From positions 14,362,057-14,426,056 of the forward strand of contig OZ024898.1 in NCBI GenBank assembly GCA_964017195.1: a DNA stretch of 64,000 nucleotides, written 5' to 3'. This DNA is from Siderastrea radians (lineage: Eukaryota > Cnidaria > Anthozoa > Scleractinia > Rhizangiidae). The notes under the pieces were generated by a model, which was not told the origin of the DNA, searched no databases, and saw only the letters and a program-made list of their open reading frames with translations. Made by a program: the position numbers and the translations under genes. Shown one piece after another: positions 37,101 through 45,599 of the stretch; the stretch's first letter is position 1, and the number at the start of each line of letters is the position of its first letter.

Positions 37101-38177
37101 TGTCATCTGTCCTAAACAGGGACCTAAAATGGAGGTGTTGTCGTACACAGGGAAGGCATTTTAGGGCCTTTTTGTTCTAAAAAGGGTCAGGGTTTCAAAC
37201 CCTCAGCGGTAGCGCTATACGCAAACATGGGTCAAGTGCTCCCCTTCCCCTCCCGGGTATCTGATCCTAACCAAGCAAATATTATCTGGAATCGTCATAA
37301 ACGGGGCTTTTTTGGAACTAATCTCAAAATACGTGCCAGCATCTCACCATTCAAACTCTCCTTTTAGACAAAATATCCAAGGAATACGGAAATCATCAAT
37401 TTCAACACTCTCCCCCACACCCCTCCTCACCTCGCAACAAAAATTCTTCGTACATAGTACTCCCTTGGCCCTTGGGTATAAACCCTCATGATCGTTGTTT
37501 TTCTTCCATGTCTTTTTTTAACTTCAGAATAAAAAAAAAAGAAAAAAAAAAACACGTGCCAGAATCCAACTAACAACAACAACAACAAAAACGTTTTGAC
37601 CAAAACTATCCGAGGAATACAGAAATCATCAATTTCAACCCCCCTCCCCCTCCTCACCTCGCAACAAAATCCCTCGCACCCAGTATCCCCTCTACCCTTG
37701 GGTATATCCTTACGACAAATGTTTTCTCTTTGAGTAACGTCATGGCAATTTGAAAATTGCTTTAAAATTGTTTAATTTTATAAATCTGTTCTTAAGAGAT
37801 TTTGATAAAGAGCTTGAGAATGTTCTCTAGTAAATCGTTCCGTTAATAGTGTTGTTTAAACGTCATGTAAAATTACTTGCAATTAGAAATTACTTACCGA
37901 GGATAACGCGATCCCTGTCTCTACTCTCTGTAGTCGCAGTTATCATATTTGTTTGTAAATAATCTTCGAACATTCTCTGCACTTTAGCCTTCATTTCGTC
38001 ATCAATTCGCTGAATGCGTTTTTCAAGCTTTGCTTCTATCGCTTCCGCCTTCCTGTTTACTACCTCAATTTTCCCAAATAATAGAACGGCGAGGACCAAC
38101 GAAATCACAAAAACCAACAGCGACCCTTTGTTGTACTTGTCGATACATTTGGTGTGCGATTTATGGGTTGTATCCAT
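12561..38177 (-). CDS. Cnidarian ficolin-like type II membrane protein (collagen-Ig-Ig-fibrinogen-like), five spliced exons
   Basis: Joining 38177-37898, 35752-35015, 21503-21237, 20448-20363 and 13199-12561 gives 2010 bases, 669 codons plus stop. All introns are GT-AG; phases run 1,1,1,0 and match at every junction. Residues about 18-35 form a single hydrophobic span without a cleavable signal context, so the C-terminus should be outside the cell. Residues 36-75 are a charged coiled coil; 147-251 are 35 unbroken Gly-X-Y triplets bracketed by cysteines; about 253-339 and 341-428 are Ig domains; 430-669 are a fibrinogen-like head. Architecture matches the anthozoan CniFL family, proposed pattern-recognition receptors; ligand binding here is inference. 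Introns 2 and 4 are bloated by transposons, but the reading frame is intact. Confidence 0.88.
15654..15854 (+). CDS. Candidate exon within the TTAA element (67 codons, basic then acidic)
   Basis: An ATG at 15654 opens a frame with a strongly basic start (MPGKRKRYC, KRRRKKAKKS) followed by an acidic helical stretch (REWLEEVEDHVNN). It runs into GACCAG|GTGAGC, a strong donor, in phase 0. Composition resembles a nuclear-localised N-terminus. I do not recognise it. It could be a captured host exon or the first exon of a degraded element gene. Confidence 0.35.
16290..17648. mobile_element. Mutator-like MITE with 9-bp target duplication
   Basis: Left end TAACCTGCGATCAGGC and right end GCCTGATCGCAGGTTA are exact 16-bp inverses, with weaker similarity further in. 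The flanks are the 9-bp direct repeat GTCAGAATT (16281-16289 and 17649-17657). Nine-base duplications are diagnostic of Mutator-like (MULE) insertions. The 1359-bp body shows no transposase. Short sub-terminal palindromes around 16340-16370 and 17560-17635 are usual in such elements. Confidence 0.9.
19826..19895 (-). other. tRNA-like sequence, probably SINE debris
   Basis: On the minus strand there is an A-box-like TTAGTTCAGTGGCA and, about 40 bases on, a B-box-like GAGTTCGAATC. The acceptor and anticodon stems do not pair, so it is not a working tRNA gene. It lies just outside the LINE in intron 4. Confidence 0.35.
20363..20448 (-). CDS. Ficolin-like gene exon 4: start of the fibrinogen-like domain
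   Basis: This 86-base exon has acceptor CCAAACAG|GA and donor TTTGAG|GTTTAA. It encodes SSCDEIQRKH, then HRGVYHMLVDSSKFE, the classic opening of fibrinogen-related domains (Cys-x-E-I then G-x-Y). It joins exon 5 in phase 0 to give KFE-VYCHM. It was found by looking for the missing half of the domain, not from an ORF with a start codon. Confidence 0.88.
20723..21145. mobile_element. TIR element built of 'GGGATTCGGGA' reiterations (CAGGGTCTGGAAGGG ends)
   Basis: The termini CAGGGTCTGGAAGGG and CCCTTCCAGACCCTG are exact inverses, flanked by AACACA on both sides (20717-20722 and 21146-21151). The interior is a degenerate array of 'cccg(c/a)atcccg' words. A CAGGG end is hAT-like, but hAT elements normally duplicate 8 bases, so the class is open. 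The long minus-strand ORF across it is a by-product of the periodic array. Confidence 0.8.
21237..21503 (-). CDS. Ficolin-like gene exon 3: Ig domain 2
   Basis: The exon is 267 bases with acceptor TGTTTAG|AG and donor GCAG|GTTAGT, phase 1 on both sides as usual for Ig modules. It has an I-set-like pattern: GSTVKLCCEAAGSPHPKIEW, then KPDGSYICRATN. The split codon formed with exon 2 is GAG (Glu), giving a smooth IK-E-PP junction. Confidence 0.92.
21561..21679. mobile_element. Short foldback MITE (TGACAATTATTCTAC ends)
   Basis: TGACAATTATTCTAC at 21561 is mirrored by GTAGAATAATTGTCA ending at 21679. Inner words 'aatgaataacc' and 'ggttattcat' also mirror each other. It sits just upstream of Ig exon 3, in intron 2 of the ficolin-like gene. 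Confidence 0.85.
21742..21916. mobile_element. Short foldback MITE (TAGCCTGCG...CGCAGGCTA)
   Basis: TAGCCTGCGTAGCAAGCGTT is mirrored by AACGCTTGCTGCGCAGGCTA with two differences, and the mirror extends inward through 'tccg' and 'ctttttg' words. It is non-coding. The TA at each outer edge could be part of the ends or a TA duplication. Confidence 0.85.
22440..23220 (-). mobile_element. Interspersed repeat family A, copy 2 (inverted)
   Basis: Reverse-complemented, this matches the order of landmarks in copies 1 and 3: GAGCACCATGG start, 'cctgtccgtccg', then the 'gttctgctgcgaact' block, 'gtccacaaccatgg' and 'gcggcggtccgaacac'. It ends in a tRNA-like part with a perfect B box GGTTCGATTCCC (complement at about 22464-22475). 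An (AAAC)n run at 22661-22691 interrupts it. The tRNA-like end is better preserved here than in copy 1. Confidence 0.75.
23438..30542 (-). mobile_element. Academ-like DNA transposon, 7.1 kb, with about 150-bp TIRs
   Basis: The ends TAGTCCATGAGCCAA and TTGGCTCATGGACTA are exact inverses, and similarity continues for about 150 bases ('cgtagcacccccctt', 'atcaaattaaagctaaagg', 'cttgttaccagga'). The flanking direct repeat is TAA (23435-23437 and 30543-30545), although the palindromic TA leaves a TA duplication possible. A single spliced gene on the minus strand occupies the core. A 3-bp duplication plus an XPG-like nuclease fits the Academ superfamily as I know it; that assignment is inference. 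The whole element lies in intron 2 of the ficolin-like gene, in the same orientation. Confidence 0.85.
24254..29651 (-). pseudogene. Transposase-like gene with XPG/FEN1-type nuclease core and C-terminal CXC cluster, inactivated
   Basis: Three exons, 29651-28105, 27933-27194 and 26751-24254, join at GT-AG borders with matching phases (1, 0). The N-terminal part has two Cys/His clusters (CLCHVED...RRCYQ and CAIC...YHKSCYVQY). The third exon carries the acid series of the XPG/FEN1 fold, IIDAMAMLQ, DQEEADTR and SSDTDV, and the helix-hairpin-helix-like LTGCDAVSSFAGRGKKKA. The C-terminus is a Tesmin/TSO1-like CXC cluster (CCGCRGNCQTRRCSC, then acidic tail). Lesions are a 13-bp tandem expansion that shifts frame near 28790-28850, a TAA at 24931-24933, and frameshifts near 24765 and 24680. 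It encoded roughly 1590 residues when intact. Confidence 0.8.
30673..30792. mobile_element. Short foldback MITE (GCTGGTATATTGGAGG ends)
   Basis: GCTGGTATATTGGAGGATAA is mirrored by TTATCCTCCGATATACCAGC with one mismatch. Further inward 'gctgaaggattgtcc' mirrors 'ggacaattcttcagc'. The 120-bp unit lies between the Academ-like and hAT elements. Confidence 0.85.
31334..34853 (+). mobile_element. hAT transposon remnant with TAGAGAGAT ends
   Basis: The left end TAGAGAGATT, then GCACGTTTACGGCAAACGGC, is mirrored at the right by ...GTTTGCCATAAACGTGACGC and ATCTCTCTA; 'ggcaaacggcaaacggc' occurs at both ends. The core contains the conserved C-terminal dimerisation segment of hAT transposases (see 33622). 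An 8-bp duplication could not be confirmed because the right border is embedded in 'atctctctat' repeats. The element is degenerate and lies in intron 2 of the ficolin-like gene. Confidence 0.65.
33622..33790 (+). pseudogene. hAT transposase C-terminal dimerisation domain, broken
   Basis: Plus-strand translation reads VLAILRTIPVSTATPERSFS and continues to a stop (TGA near 33713). It then continues in the same frame as MRIERLSSLALIQAYKD. The 'P-x-S-x-A-x-x-E-R-x-F-S' pattern is the signature of the hAT C-terminal domain. The in-frame stop and lack of a long upstream ORF show decay. Confidence 0.75.
35015..35752 (-). CDS. Ficolin-like gene exon 2: stalk, collagen triplets, Ig domain 1
   Basis: The acceptor ATAAG|GT and donor AAAG|GTAATA enclose 738 bases (phase 1 to phase 1). 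After a second helical stretch (QQIRQEIDKKL) and two cysteines come 35 Gly-X-Y triplets with many GEK/GDK/GPR units, ending in GEC. An Ig fold follows with Cys in ATFYCW, Trp in KKITWSK and the YMC motif (GGSYMC). The opposite-strand ORFs over the collagen part are mirror artefacts of its G/C-periodic codons. Confidence 0.92.
36905..37258. mobile_element. Foldback repeat with GGGAGGGG/GCACTTGACCCATG ends
   Basis: 'gggaggggggcacttgaccc' near 36922 is mirrored by 'gggtcaagtgctccccttcc' near 37227. Between them are three loose repeats of 'cctaaacaggg' type. The same family appears in both arms of the large palindrome at about 52650-52860 and 53336-53590 ('ttgaccagtgtttgggtgta' and complement). 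It lies in intron 1 of the ficolin-like gene. Confidence 0.7.
37365..37722. repeat. Direct duplication of about 120 bp
   Basis: Two blocks, about 37365-37498 and 37598-37722, share 'atacggaaatcatcaatttc'/'atacagaaatcatcaatttc', 'cctcctcacctcgcaacaaaa' and 'cccttgggtat'. Both are pyrimidine-rich. Nothing coding. Confidence 0.7.
37898..38177 (-). CDS. Ficolin-like gene exon 1: cytoplasmic tail, membrane span, coiled coil
   Basis: ATG at 38177-38175 starts a basic 17-residue tail, then GSLLVFVISLVLAVLLFG as the membrane segment and a Glu/Lys/Arg-rich helix (IEAKLEKRIQRIDDEMKAKV) that should trimerise the stalk. The donor is CTCG|GTAAGT (phase 1). A CTTTCAG just upstream, near 38235 on the plus map, could be an acceptor for a 5' UTR exon that I cannot place. 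Confidence 0.85.
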
Positions 38178-39730
38178 GTTGCCGTTTGCCAGTTTGTGAA
38201 GGCAAGCAACGTCAAGGTAGGTTTAGTATAAACTGAAAGAAAAACAAGATCAATCAAACATTTAGCTGTAAGCAACGTCTTATTGCCAGAGTATCAATTA
38301 CTTCAGACAAACAGGAAGATTTAATTACCGTTTAATTAAAGCAAAACAGGAATATATAGCTCAAAATAGAAAACCATCAGTCTACAACCTCGACTGCTTA
38401 TGATACTCTTGATCCCTACAGATGTTAATTAAAGATGTGACTGAACCTTCTAGAAGGTACGATTGCGAAGCTTCGCTGTCTGAAGTTCACGGTGACTGTT
38501 TTAAAATCTCTCTTTTTTCAGTGTTGTCATATATATGTACCAGTTATAAGAGAAAATGTGCCTTAACAGGTTCGTGACTTCCGCTGACAAATATCAATTG
38601 CTAAGTAAGATAAAAAGGTCAGAGGGTATTTTGTGAAAATAATGACAAACATCAAACTCTTAGAACGTACTAAAAAGACGACAAAACACGCGCCTTCTTT
38701 ATGTTTAGTTTACCCATTACAGATGTACTTCAGTTGACATGTTTGGTTAAAAACGTGGCGGAAAAACTGGACAAAACGATAACACAAGATAAACGCCTTT
38801 TATGCCTGTAAAATTAATTGCGAAATAGTACCTGTCGTGCATGCACTACTGATGATTGTACTTGTAATATTTTTTTACCTGCGGGCACTTATTTAACTGT
38901 TATTGCACGAACTTGGGTTGTATGTGACTCATAGGTAAAGAGGCGCCCAGCTTTTGGTCGCTTTAATTGATTGAGTGGAATAATGGTTTTATTTTATACC
39001 CAACGTCATGACAAAATGCCAGTAACCAGGAGAAAAATGAAGTGAAACAAGAGAAGAAAAGTACGCGTCGGGTTTTTTCCAATAAGGCTGCGACTTATGA
39101 ATACTGCCTTGACAAGGTAACCAAAACTGCAGTATCCTGTAGTGAGTTATATTATATAACGTTATATCTCTTTATCGTGGTCCTAGAGTACTGCCTGCTA
39201 AAGCTGTTATCTCTATCTCTGCCATTCGTGGTTTTTTATTTCGATTGAACACGCGATCTCTAGTTCTAATTATAATTTAATTGTGACGATTCGTCAGTAA
39301 TAGACAAGGCTAAAACATTATAATGGACCTCGCAGAATATCACAGTAAATAGAGCAAAATGAAAACAACCTGAACTACCTGAGAAAATAATGGAGGAAAA
39401 ATTGCAGTGTTAAGGGAAAAATTCATAAAGAAAGCTTTTTTTGTCTTTGGACTTTAAGGTAGTCTCGTTTCTTTTTTCTTATGAAATTTGAACTCGCGGA
39501 AGGAAGGGCTCACGTGGTGCCAAGAGCGTGAATTCTCTCGCGCTAGCCTCGCAAGCATTCACATTTACTGTAGACTTTGTTTCTAATACCACGCATGTTT
39601 GCTTGTAAGTTCGTAGAAGCAACTAACCCACAACTACGGAATATAATGTCTTCTCGTTTTAGCGTCTGATTATCTATGTGACGCGCGTAACATCCCATGA
39701 GCGCATGTCTTTCAGTAAGTGGTGACAAAG
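38178..39730. other. Upstream flank of the ficolin-like gene, nothing clearly assigned
   Basis: The promoter and any 5' non-coding exon of the ficolin-like gene should lie here. I see only A/T-rich sequence, no unambiguous TATA box in position and no repeat. Confidence 0.4.
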
Positions 39731-39734
39731 CTTA

Positions 39735-40389
39735 AGGTCGGCACACACGAGGGGACTAGTCCCTGCGACTGGTCCCTGCGACTGGTCCCCTGTAGTGTGT
39801 ACACGAAGGAAATAGTTGCGGGGACAAGTCCCTTGAAAAAATAAATTTAGGGCGCTTTAACTGAAATTCGCCGAAATGTGGAGACGAAAAATAAAGCGAT
39901 CCTCAACAGTGAAGCTGAATTTACTAGATTAACCACAAACATTAAAATAAATCAACTGCAAACCGGTTCATACCTCGTGCGGTCTATCAGGGTTTGTCAT
40001 TTGCAATTTCGATAAAGTTTTTTTTCCAGTGTCCTATATTGCTGGTACAGAAGCGTAAAAAGACAACTGTTCGACCAAGACTCCCAATACAGACAAGGTC
40101 AACTAGAAAAAAGTAAAAAATCCGATGAAATATTTTCATTTGGTCGCAGGGACTTGTCCCTCGAACAGTACACACGAAGGGACCAAGCATAGTTTGTGGG
40201 ACTAGTCCCCGGGACTGGTCCCACGAATTCAAACTTGTTTGAATTCGTGGGACTGGTCGCGGGGACCAAATTTGGTCCCTGCAACTACATTTTTTGACTG
40301 AAATGGGTAGTGCACACGAAGGGAATTGGTCCCCGGGACTAGTCGCAGGGACCAGTCGCAGGGACTAGTCCCCTTGTGTGTGCCGACCT
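39735..40389. mobile_element. TTA-flanked MITE with internal 'ggactagtcc' reiterations
   Basis: The ends AGGTCGGCACACAC and GTGTGTGCCGACCT are exact inverses, flanked by TTA (39732-39734 and 40390-40392). The arms repeat 'gggactagtcc', 'gggactggtcc' and 'cagggacca' in both orientations, giving a highly self-complementary element. A TTA duplication is typical of PIF/Harbinger, the best class guess. No transposase. Confidence 0.85.
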
Positions 40390-40511
40390 TTACACAACAC
40401 GATCTCCCGCCCAAATGAAGTATAATCATTATTTGTCATATACGTACAAATGAAGTATATCACTTCAATACTGATGACCGTGATACCCATGATGGATTGG
40501 GTTTAATCAAA

Positions 40512-40731
40512 ATGGCGTCGAAGCGGGACAAGGACAAGAGTGTGGAAGAGCTCATTAGAGAAGCAGAAGCGTTATTGGAAAGCGATAAACCAAAGAAAAA
40601 GGAAAAAGAAATCGAGTTCCAGTTTCACCGGGATTCAAAAACGGGGAAACGTCCAAGAAATTATGAATACCGGCCACGCTTCCAATCGCGTCCCGACCAA
40701 CACTCAGAGGCATGTAGCAGCAGCATGGAAG
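40512..40731 (+). CDS. Exon 1 of an unidentified charged protein
   Basis: An ATG at 40512 (AAAATGGCG context) opens MASKRDKDKSVEELIREAEA, a strongly charged, helix-prone N-terminus. A Lys/Glu-rich tract follows, then a Pro/Arg/Gln stretch (RPRNYEYRPRFQSRPDQHSE). It ends at ATGGAAG|GTGTGT, phase 1. The phase matches the exon at 40935. Composition suggests an intracellular, possibly disordered protein. I do not recognise the family. An in-frame ATG five codons upstream (40497) is a less likely start. Confidence 0.7.
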
Positions 40732-40934
40732 GTGTGTGTTTTCCGTTACATTGTACGTTGACGGTAATTCAGTCCGTAATCTTTATATTATGTTATTCTT
40801 ATCTCCGATGAAACGTAAGCTGTCTTGTCTGTATTTAGACTTGGTCATTTTTGTCACCATCTGAACGAGTAGCGATGGATGGAAAATATGTACAAGGCTT
40901 CTTAAAATACATACTTTTTATTGTTGATAAACAG

Positions 40935-41029
40935 AGCCACCAATTGATGATATACACGTAGATCAGTTAGATGATGAGCAGGATGTTGAGTTTCACTGGG
41001 AGGAAGAGAACAGGAGCTCACTGATAGGG
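40935..41029 (+). CDS. Exon 2 of the same unidentified protein
   Basis: The acceptor AAACAG|AG and donor ATAGGG|GTAGGT enclose 95 bases in phase with exon 1. It encodes EPPIDDIHVDQLDDEQDVEF and HWEEENRSSLIG, a very acidic segment complementing the basic N-terminus. Confidence 0.7.
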
Positions 41030-41267
41030 GTAGGTATATAGGAAGATGTCAAAACTACCATACAAAACAACAAGGGAAAATAAAAATTAAACCAAGGCTA
41101 AAATTGAACCACTGTGCGAATTGTGCCGTATTTTGATGCACCCACAGAGCGTCAAAATACAAACAATGAGAGGACTGCTGGATCATTGTCTGCTTATAAA
41201 AGTACTGTTAGAATTTGCAATTTTTAACATGTTTGATCAAAGCATTATGCATCAGTCAATTCCAGCG

Positions 41268-41405
41268 GTGCCCATCCCCCCCCCCGGGCATTAGCCGGGC
41301 ATTTGCTCACGCTTCAATCCCGGGGGTGGGGTATTTGAAATTTTATTACCACCCAGGGGTCGGGCATTTGCATACCCCCGGGACGACCCCGGGGCATTTG
41401 AGACC
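41268..41405. repeat. GC-rich degenerate interspersed repeat
   Basis: 'cccccgggcatt', 'cccgggggtgggg', 'gggcatttgc' and 'accccggggcatttg' recur, overlapping each other in both orientations. It resembles 60-150. It lies in the intron after exon 2 of the unidentified gene. Confidence 0.55.
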
Positions 41406-42190
41406 CTTGTCAGGTTTTGGTCTCGCATGTAATATATGGATTTTAGAGCTATCCAAGAACATCACTTTGGTAAAAATCTTTTACAATCTTTTTTATATGG
41501 ATCATGCGTTTTCAGTTCTTCGTTAACTTATTGTATTTATAAAATAAGCATTTCTTACCTTATTTTAAAAATAAACACATGAATTGTGCACGTCAAAATC
41601 AAGTAAATGAACGAATAATTGAACCAAAGAGTAAACCAAAAGAAACTGTCTTCACAGGCAGCCCAAGCTCACACCTCGAGAAAGCGAGGAATTTATAAAT
41701 TATTTATGGTTCTCGAGCAGGGACGTGACCTTCGAGAGAGACCAGTATTGGGTTACAAGCGGCCGTTAACAATTTGAGACTTTGTATGGGGAATAAAATA
41801 TTGTCGATTTCGAACGTGAAATGAAACCCAATTTCAACATTTTTTTAGTGAAATGAATAAAACTAACTTACCTCTTGCGTCTTTGTGTGTTTTTTGGGCT
41901 TATTTCATCGTTTTGGGCTTTCTTTGTCATGACTGTTACCACCTTCATAAGACGAAGTCAAGGCACCACACTGTTTTAGGCCGGAGATTCGAACTTGTCG
42001 ACTCGAAGGCGGTTTGCGCCCCGAAAATCCATCCAATCGCAGATTTTTTTGGCCAGAGGTAAAGCTCTATGATCTCTGCACCTTGTAAAATGTTCGTTCG
42101 CCAAATATCCCCGCGCATTTTCCTGAAAATGAGCATTTTCTCTCCTTCTTTCGGCGAACGCTAATGATTTTGAAAATCGGCACGAGGCTT

Positions 42191-42433
42191 GGGTCCGAGG
42201 TCAATTTTCTCTCGACCGAGGGTGGTAAAGTCAATTCAGTGAATTCATGTACAGCTACTGACGCTAATAATAGTTTTAGTATATACCAGATCAGTGAGAT
42301 AAAAACCTAAAAAATGTGGTACACAACGTTAAACCAACTGATACAGTATCTCCTGTGTCCTTTTTAACTGGATTTACGCTTGATTCAATTCTCCTGTTCC
42401 ACCCTCGGTCGAGAGAAAATTGACCTCGGACCC
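42191..42433. mobile_element. Foldback MITE (GGGTCCGAGGTCAATTTTC ends)
   Basis: GGGTCCGAGGTCAATTTTCT and its inverse AGAAAATTGACCTCGGACCC border a 243-bp unit. The mirror extends through 'ctcgaccgagggtgg'. The interior is A/T-rich and non-coding. Confidence 0.88.
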
Positions 42434-42626
42434 AGAGTGATGGTAAGTAAAATGAGATTTCATTATATTTAACGCCGCCATGAAACGAGCTTGGCTAGCC
42501 TCAAACTACATTGTATTATCGGACATAAAAGAACTGTTTATTTTCCTACTGCTCTACAGGAAAGAAAAAGCTTTTCTTGTAGGGGATAAATGAACGTAAT
42601 AGTTGCGCTTATTTTTTCTTTTTTAG

Positions 42627-42700
42627 TATTACCCATCAGAGTCAAATGAAATGGCTCAGTGGAGGGAAAAAGTGTCTGTTTCGGCTTTTTTTCTTTGGCG
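42627..42700 (+). CDS. Candidate exon 3 of the unidentified protein
   Basis: A pyrimidine-rich acceptor (TTTCTTTTTTAG|TAT) opens YYPSESNEMAQWREKVSVSA, followed by a donor-like GGCG|GTATGA (phase 2). It would join exon 2 in phase 0. The C-terminal residues become hydrophobic. Support is only splice-site quality and phase. Any further exons would lie beyond the transposon block that starts at 42909. Confidence 0.4.
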
Positions 42701-42908
42701 GTATGAATTCCAGTTTGTCAGATTACATTTCGTTTTGCAAAGTTTTCTTTCAAACTTCTTAAACATGCATATTTAATTAAAATGGTGCAAATTATACGGG
42801 AAAGTGATCTGTGAAAGTGCTATCTCTGGTTAGGTGATATGACTAGAACATTTTCTGAGAACGGTTAAAAAACAATTAATTTTGACCTTAACTTATGGAG
42901 TTTCTTAA

Positions 42909-43682
42909 GAGCGCCTGTCTGTAAAAATCAGACAAAATCAAAATTCCGCGGCAAGGGTGGAAAATTCGATTTCTTTCATATTTTAATGCTAGATAGGTTA
43001 GGGTATAACTAAAATCACTGGATACTTTTTTTTGGCAAAATATCCTTTTATTTCAAAGAAAAATGCAAATAACGAACTTCCGTTAAAATCGCCATTTGAA
43101 GCAGTAAATTATGACGTCAATTTGAGGCGTTCGCGTGCAAAAACAAATCCCTCTGTCGTCTTTTAAACACTCAATTTTACTTTTGCAATCTCTCAAGAGC
43201 TTCAAAACTAATTTTGGTAGAAACTGCGTTGTTCTTTGTGTTTGAAATAATTTAATTTTGAAAGTATACATTTCTCATCAGGAAAAGTACTTCGTGAATT
43301 TTAAAAATCATTTTTCACCATGTGCTAAACCTTCAAATCGATTCAGCTTCTAGCTGTTAAACTAAGAAAAGATGTTCTCAGGATTACTGCAAAAATTTCT
43401 TTGGGCAAATGATTGAGAGCGACGCGAGAGCTTTTCAAAGTTCGTTAAAATGTAGGTTATTTGACCCTTCTTGGCAACATTCCATTCGCGAGTCGAGTCA
43501 CGCACATATTTTAATGTATTTTCGACCCATATGAGATCGAAAACGTCAAACAGAAAAACAGTACGAAATGCTCTTACCTCATTTGCTTTAGAGGACAGGT
43601 CCAGAGGCCATTTCCGAGTGATTCTCTTGCCGTTCGACGTATTTTGGTCCTGTTGATGACGTCCAATGAACACCGCCAACTG
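42909..43682 (+). repeat. Left terminal inverted repeat of the 7.6-kb element
   Basis: The arm runs from GAGCGC to 'gaacaccgccaactg', after which it diverges from the right arm. It contains 'tttggcaaaatatcc', a phrase also present near the ends of the palindrome at 50774-55186. Confidence 0.85.
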
Positions 43683-44308
43683 GCCAGGGTGCATTCCGTG
43701 TACGTCCCACGCCGAAGATACGCCAAGAGGTTCGAAGCTGTACGCCAAGCGGCCGCCGAGGCGCTAACGCCAGGAAAATGCTGCGCCAACCTCGTCCCCA
43801 GTCCCCAAGCAAGGATCTCTCCTCTTCCTGCCACGAATGCGAAAGAGAGGCGAAGTAACGAGGACAAGAACGTTGATGGACTAAAAACTTATGGTTCGGT
43901 TTATTTGTTAATGTTTATAATTACTAGTACAACTTTCCAACATCACTACAAACTGAAGACAAGGTATTCTACTGGACTAATGCAACGAGGCAATCTTTAA
44001 GTACCAAACTGTCGTATCAAACTATCAACGAGACGCCAACTATAAGTGACTCTAATCCGATTCCTCTGACTTACTTGCCATTTGCTTGAAAGGCTATCAT
44101 ACTCGTGTATTCTTTATTGGTTGTTGCTATTTATTTCATGCAGCATCATCAGGAAGTCACCAGAGGGGGTGAAAACGACAAAATTTACTCAAACTATTTC
44201 CATTGTTTTATCCTACTGGAAAAACAAACTGACTGAGGGAGTATCACTTAATGGTTTACTGTTCGGCGAGAAATGGACAACGACCTAAGTCTGAGTTAAC
44301 TCGATCGA

Positions 44309-45134
44309 TTACTTCTGACACTGAGTGATGATTCTCGTGCCTCGAAAAAAAGCTCTTTGCCTGTGGGCTCTGATGTTGTCATCTCCTTTGAGATACACGG
44401 AAACACTCTCTTTGATGATATCGTCACACTTGTTTAAGGACGGCAGACACCAGTTCAGCTTTGTTCTTCTAGCAAGTGTTTCATTGGACTGCCCCCCCCC
44501 CCCCGATTGCTGTTAAGCCCTTCATGGCACTGTAATAGCTTTCTGCGATAGCCTCTGGTCCGCCTTTAGCTAGGACAATGTCTAGTATAGCACATGACGG
44601 AGCTTTTGCGATACCATACAGGTCCTCCCTGGCGTAAAAGGAACTGTAAAAGTCCTGTTCGGGCAAACGCACGTTGTGCTGTTTGCCATTGGCAAACTTC
44701 ATCGTGAAGAACGTATCCAGTGTATCTGAGGGAGCAAGCTCAAACGTGACCAGTTGGACATCTTGGGACTTCATTGGGATGTCAGTCTCTCGCACTAAGG
44801 ACCAGTCTGGACATAATCCGTCCCAGATACCCGCCTTGACAGCCTCTTTCAGACGAGACATGTAGCGGAATGCTAGGCGTGGGTCGAAATCCGTTCCAGA
44901 TTTCTGGATGTGTTCCATCTTTGACGCAACTTTTAATACAGCTTCACATGCTTCTACGCCATAGGTTTCGTATTCACCATCTTGCACTACTAACTTCACC
45001 ACCCCACCTGATGAAGAGCCACAGTGCAAACTGACTAAAGCAGCTGCATCGAAAACTTGAAGTACTGACAAGGAATTATCTGACACAACAGATTTCACTC
45101 TTCTATCTAGAGCAGCAACCAGGTTGCCATTCAT
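44309..45134 (-). pseudogene. Element-encoded ORF of unknown function, frameshifted at a poly-C/G run
   Basis: An ATG at 45134 opens MNGNLVAALDRRVKSVVSDN and a 217-codon frame rich in conserved-looking blocks: FDPRLAFRYMSRLKEAVKAG, YSSFYAREDLYGIAKAPSCA and KGGPEAIAESYYSAMKG. It ends artificially in a 13-base C run (44492-44504 on the plus strand). In another frame the coding character continues (QSNETLARRTKLNWCLPSL, IIKESVSVYLKGDD) to a stop at 44309-44311. The run is therefore a slippage frameshift or a sequencing error. I recognise no catalytic domain. Position inside a long-TIR element argues for a transposon protein. Confidence 0.55.
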
Positions 45135-45599
45135 TCATCATTCCAAATGGCACGGATTAGGCACGGATTAGGGGAGTGACATCGCGACACCTGATTGACA
45201 TGTCTTCACACATAAAATTATCGTTATTTACACGACGTAAAAAACACAAGTCACATAACATTTAGCGGGGAAGAAAACAGCTATTTCCCGAATTTTTCTT
45301 CAAGCTGATACAATCCCACTAAAAATACCAACACGTAAGTTTACTTAGGCTCACACGGAAATTACTTTAATTGCATAGAACAGCAGTTTACCTTGTTGAA
45401 CAGGAACAGTTTCCTCCACTGCCTTCACTTGCGTCTCATATCATGGACCTTTGCAAAGTGAGAACTTCACGCCCCATTCATATTGGCGGACTTCTCCGGA
45501 AACAAATACGTTTGTCTGTGAGTTGTCATTGGTAGATTTCGATCCGCATTTATTCTTTATATACTGCAGCGTTTGTTCAGAGTTCACAGACGATCAACG
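45135..45599. promoter_or_regulatory. Probable divergent promoter of the two element ORFs
   Basis: This 465-bp gap separates head-to-head start codons at 45134 (minus) and 45600 (plus). A TATATA-like TTTATATACTG lies about 40 bases before the plus start. Function is inferred from layout only. Confidence 0.35.
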
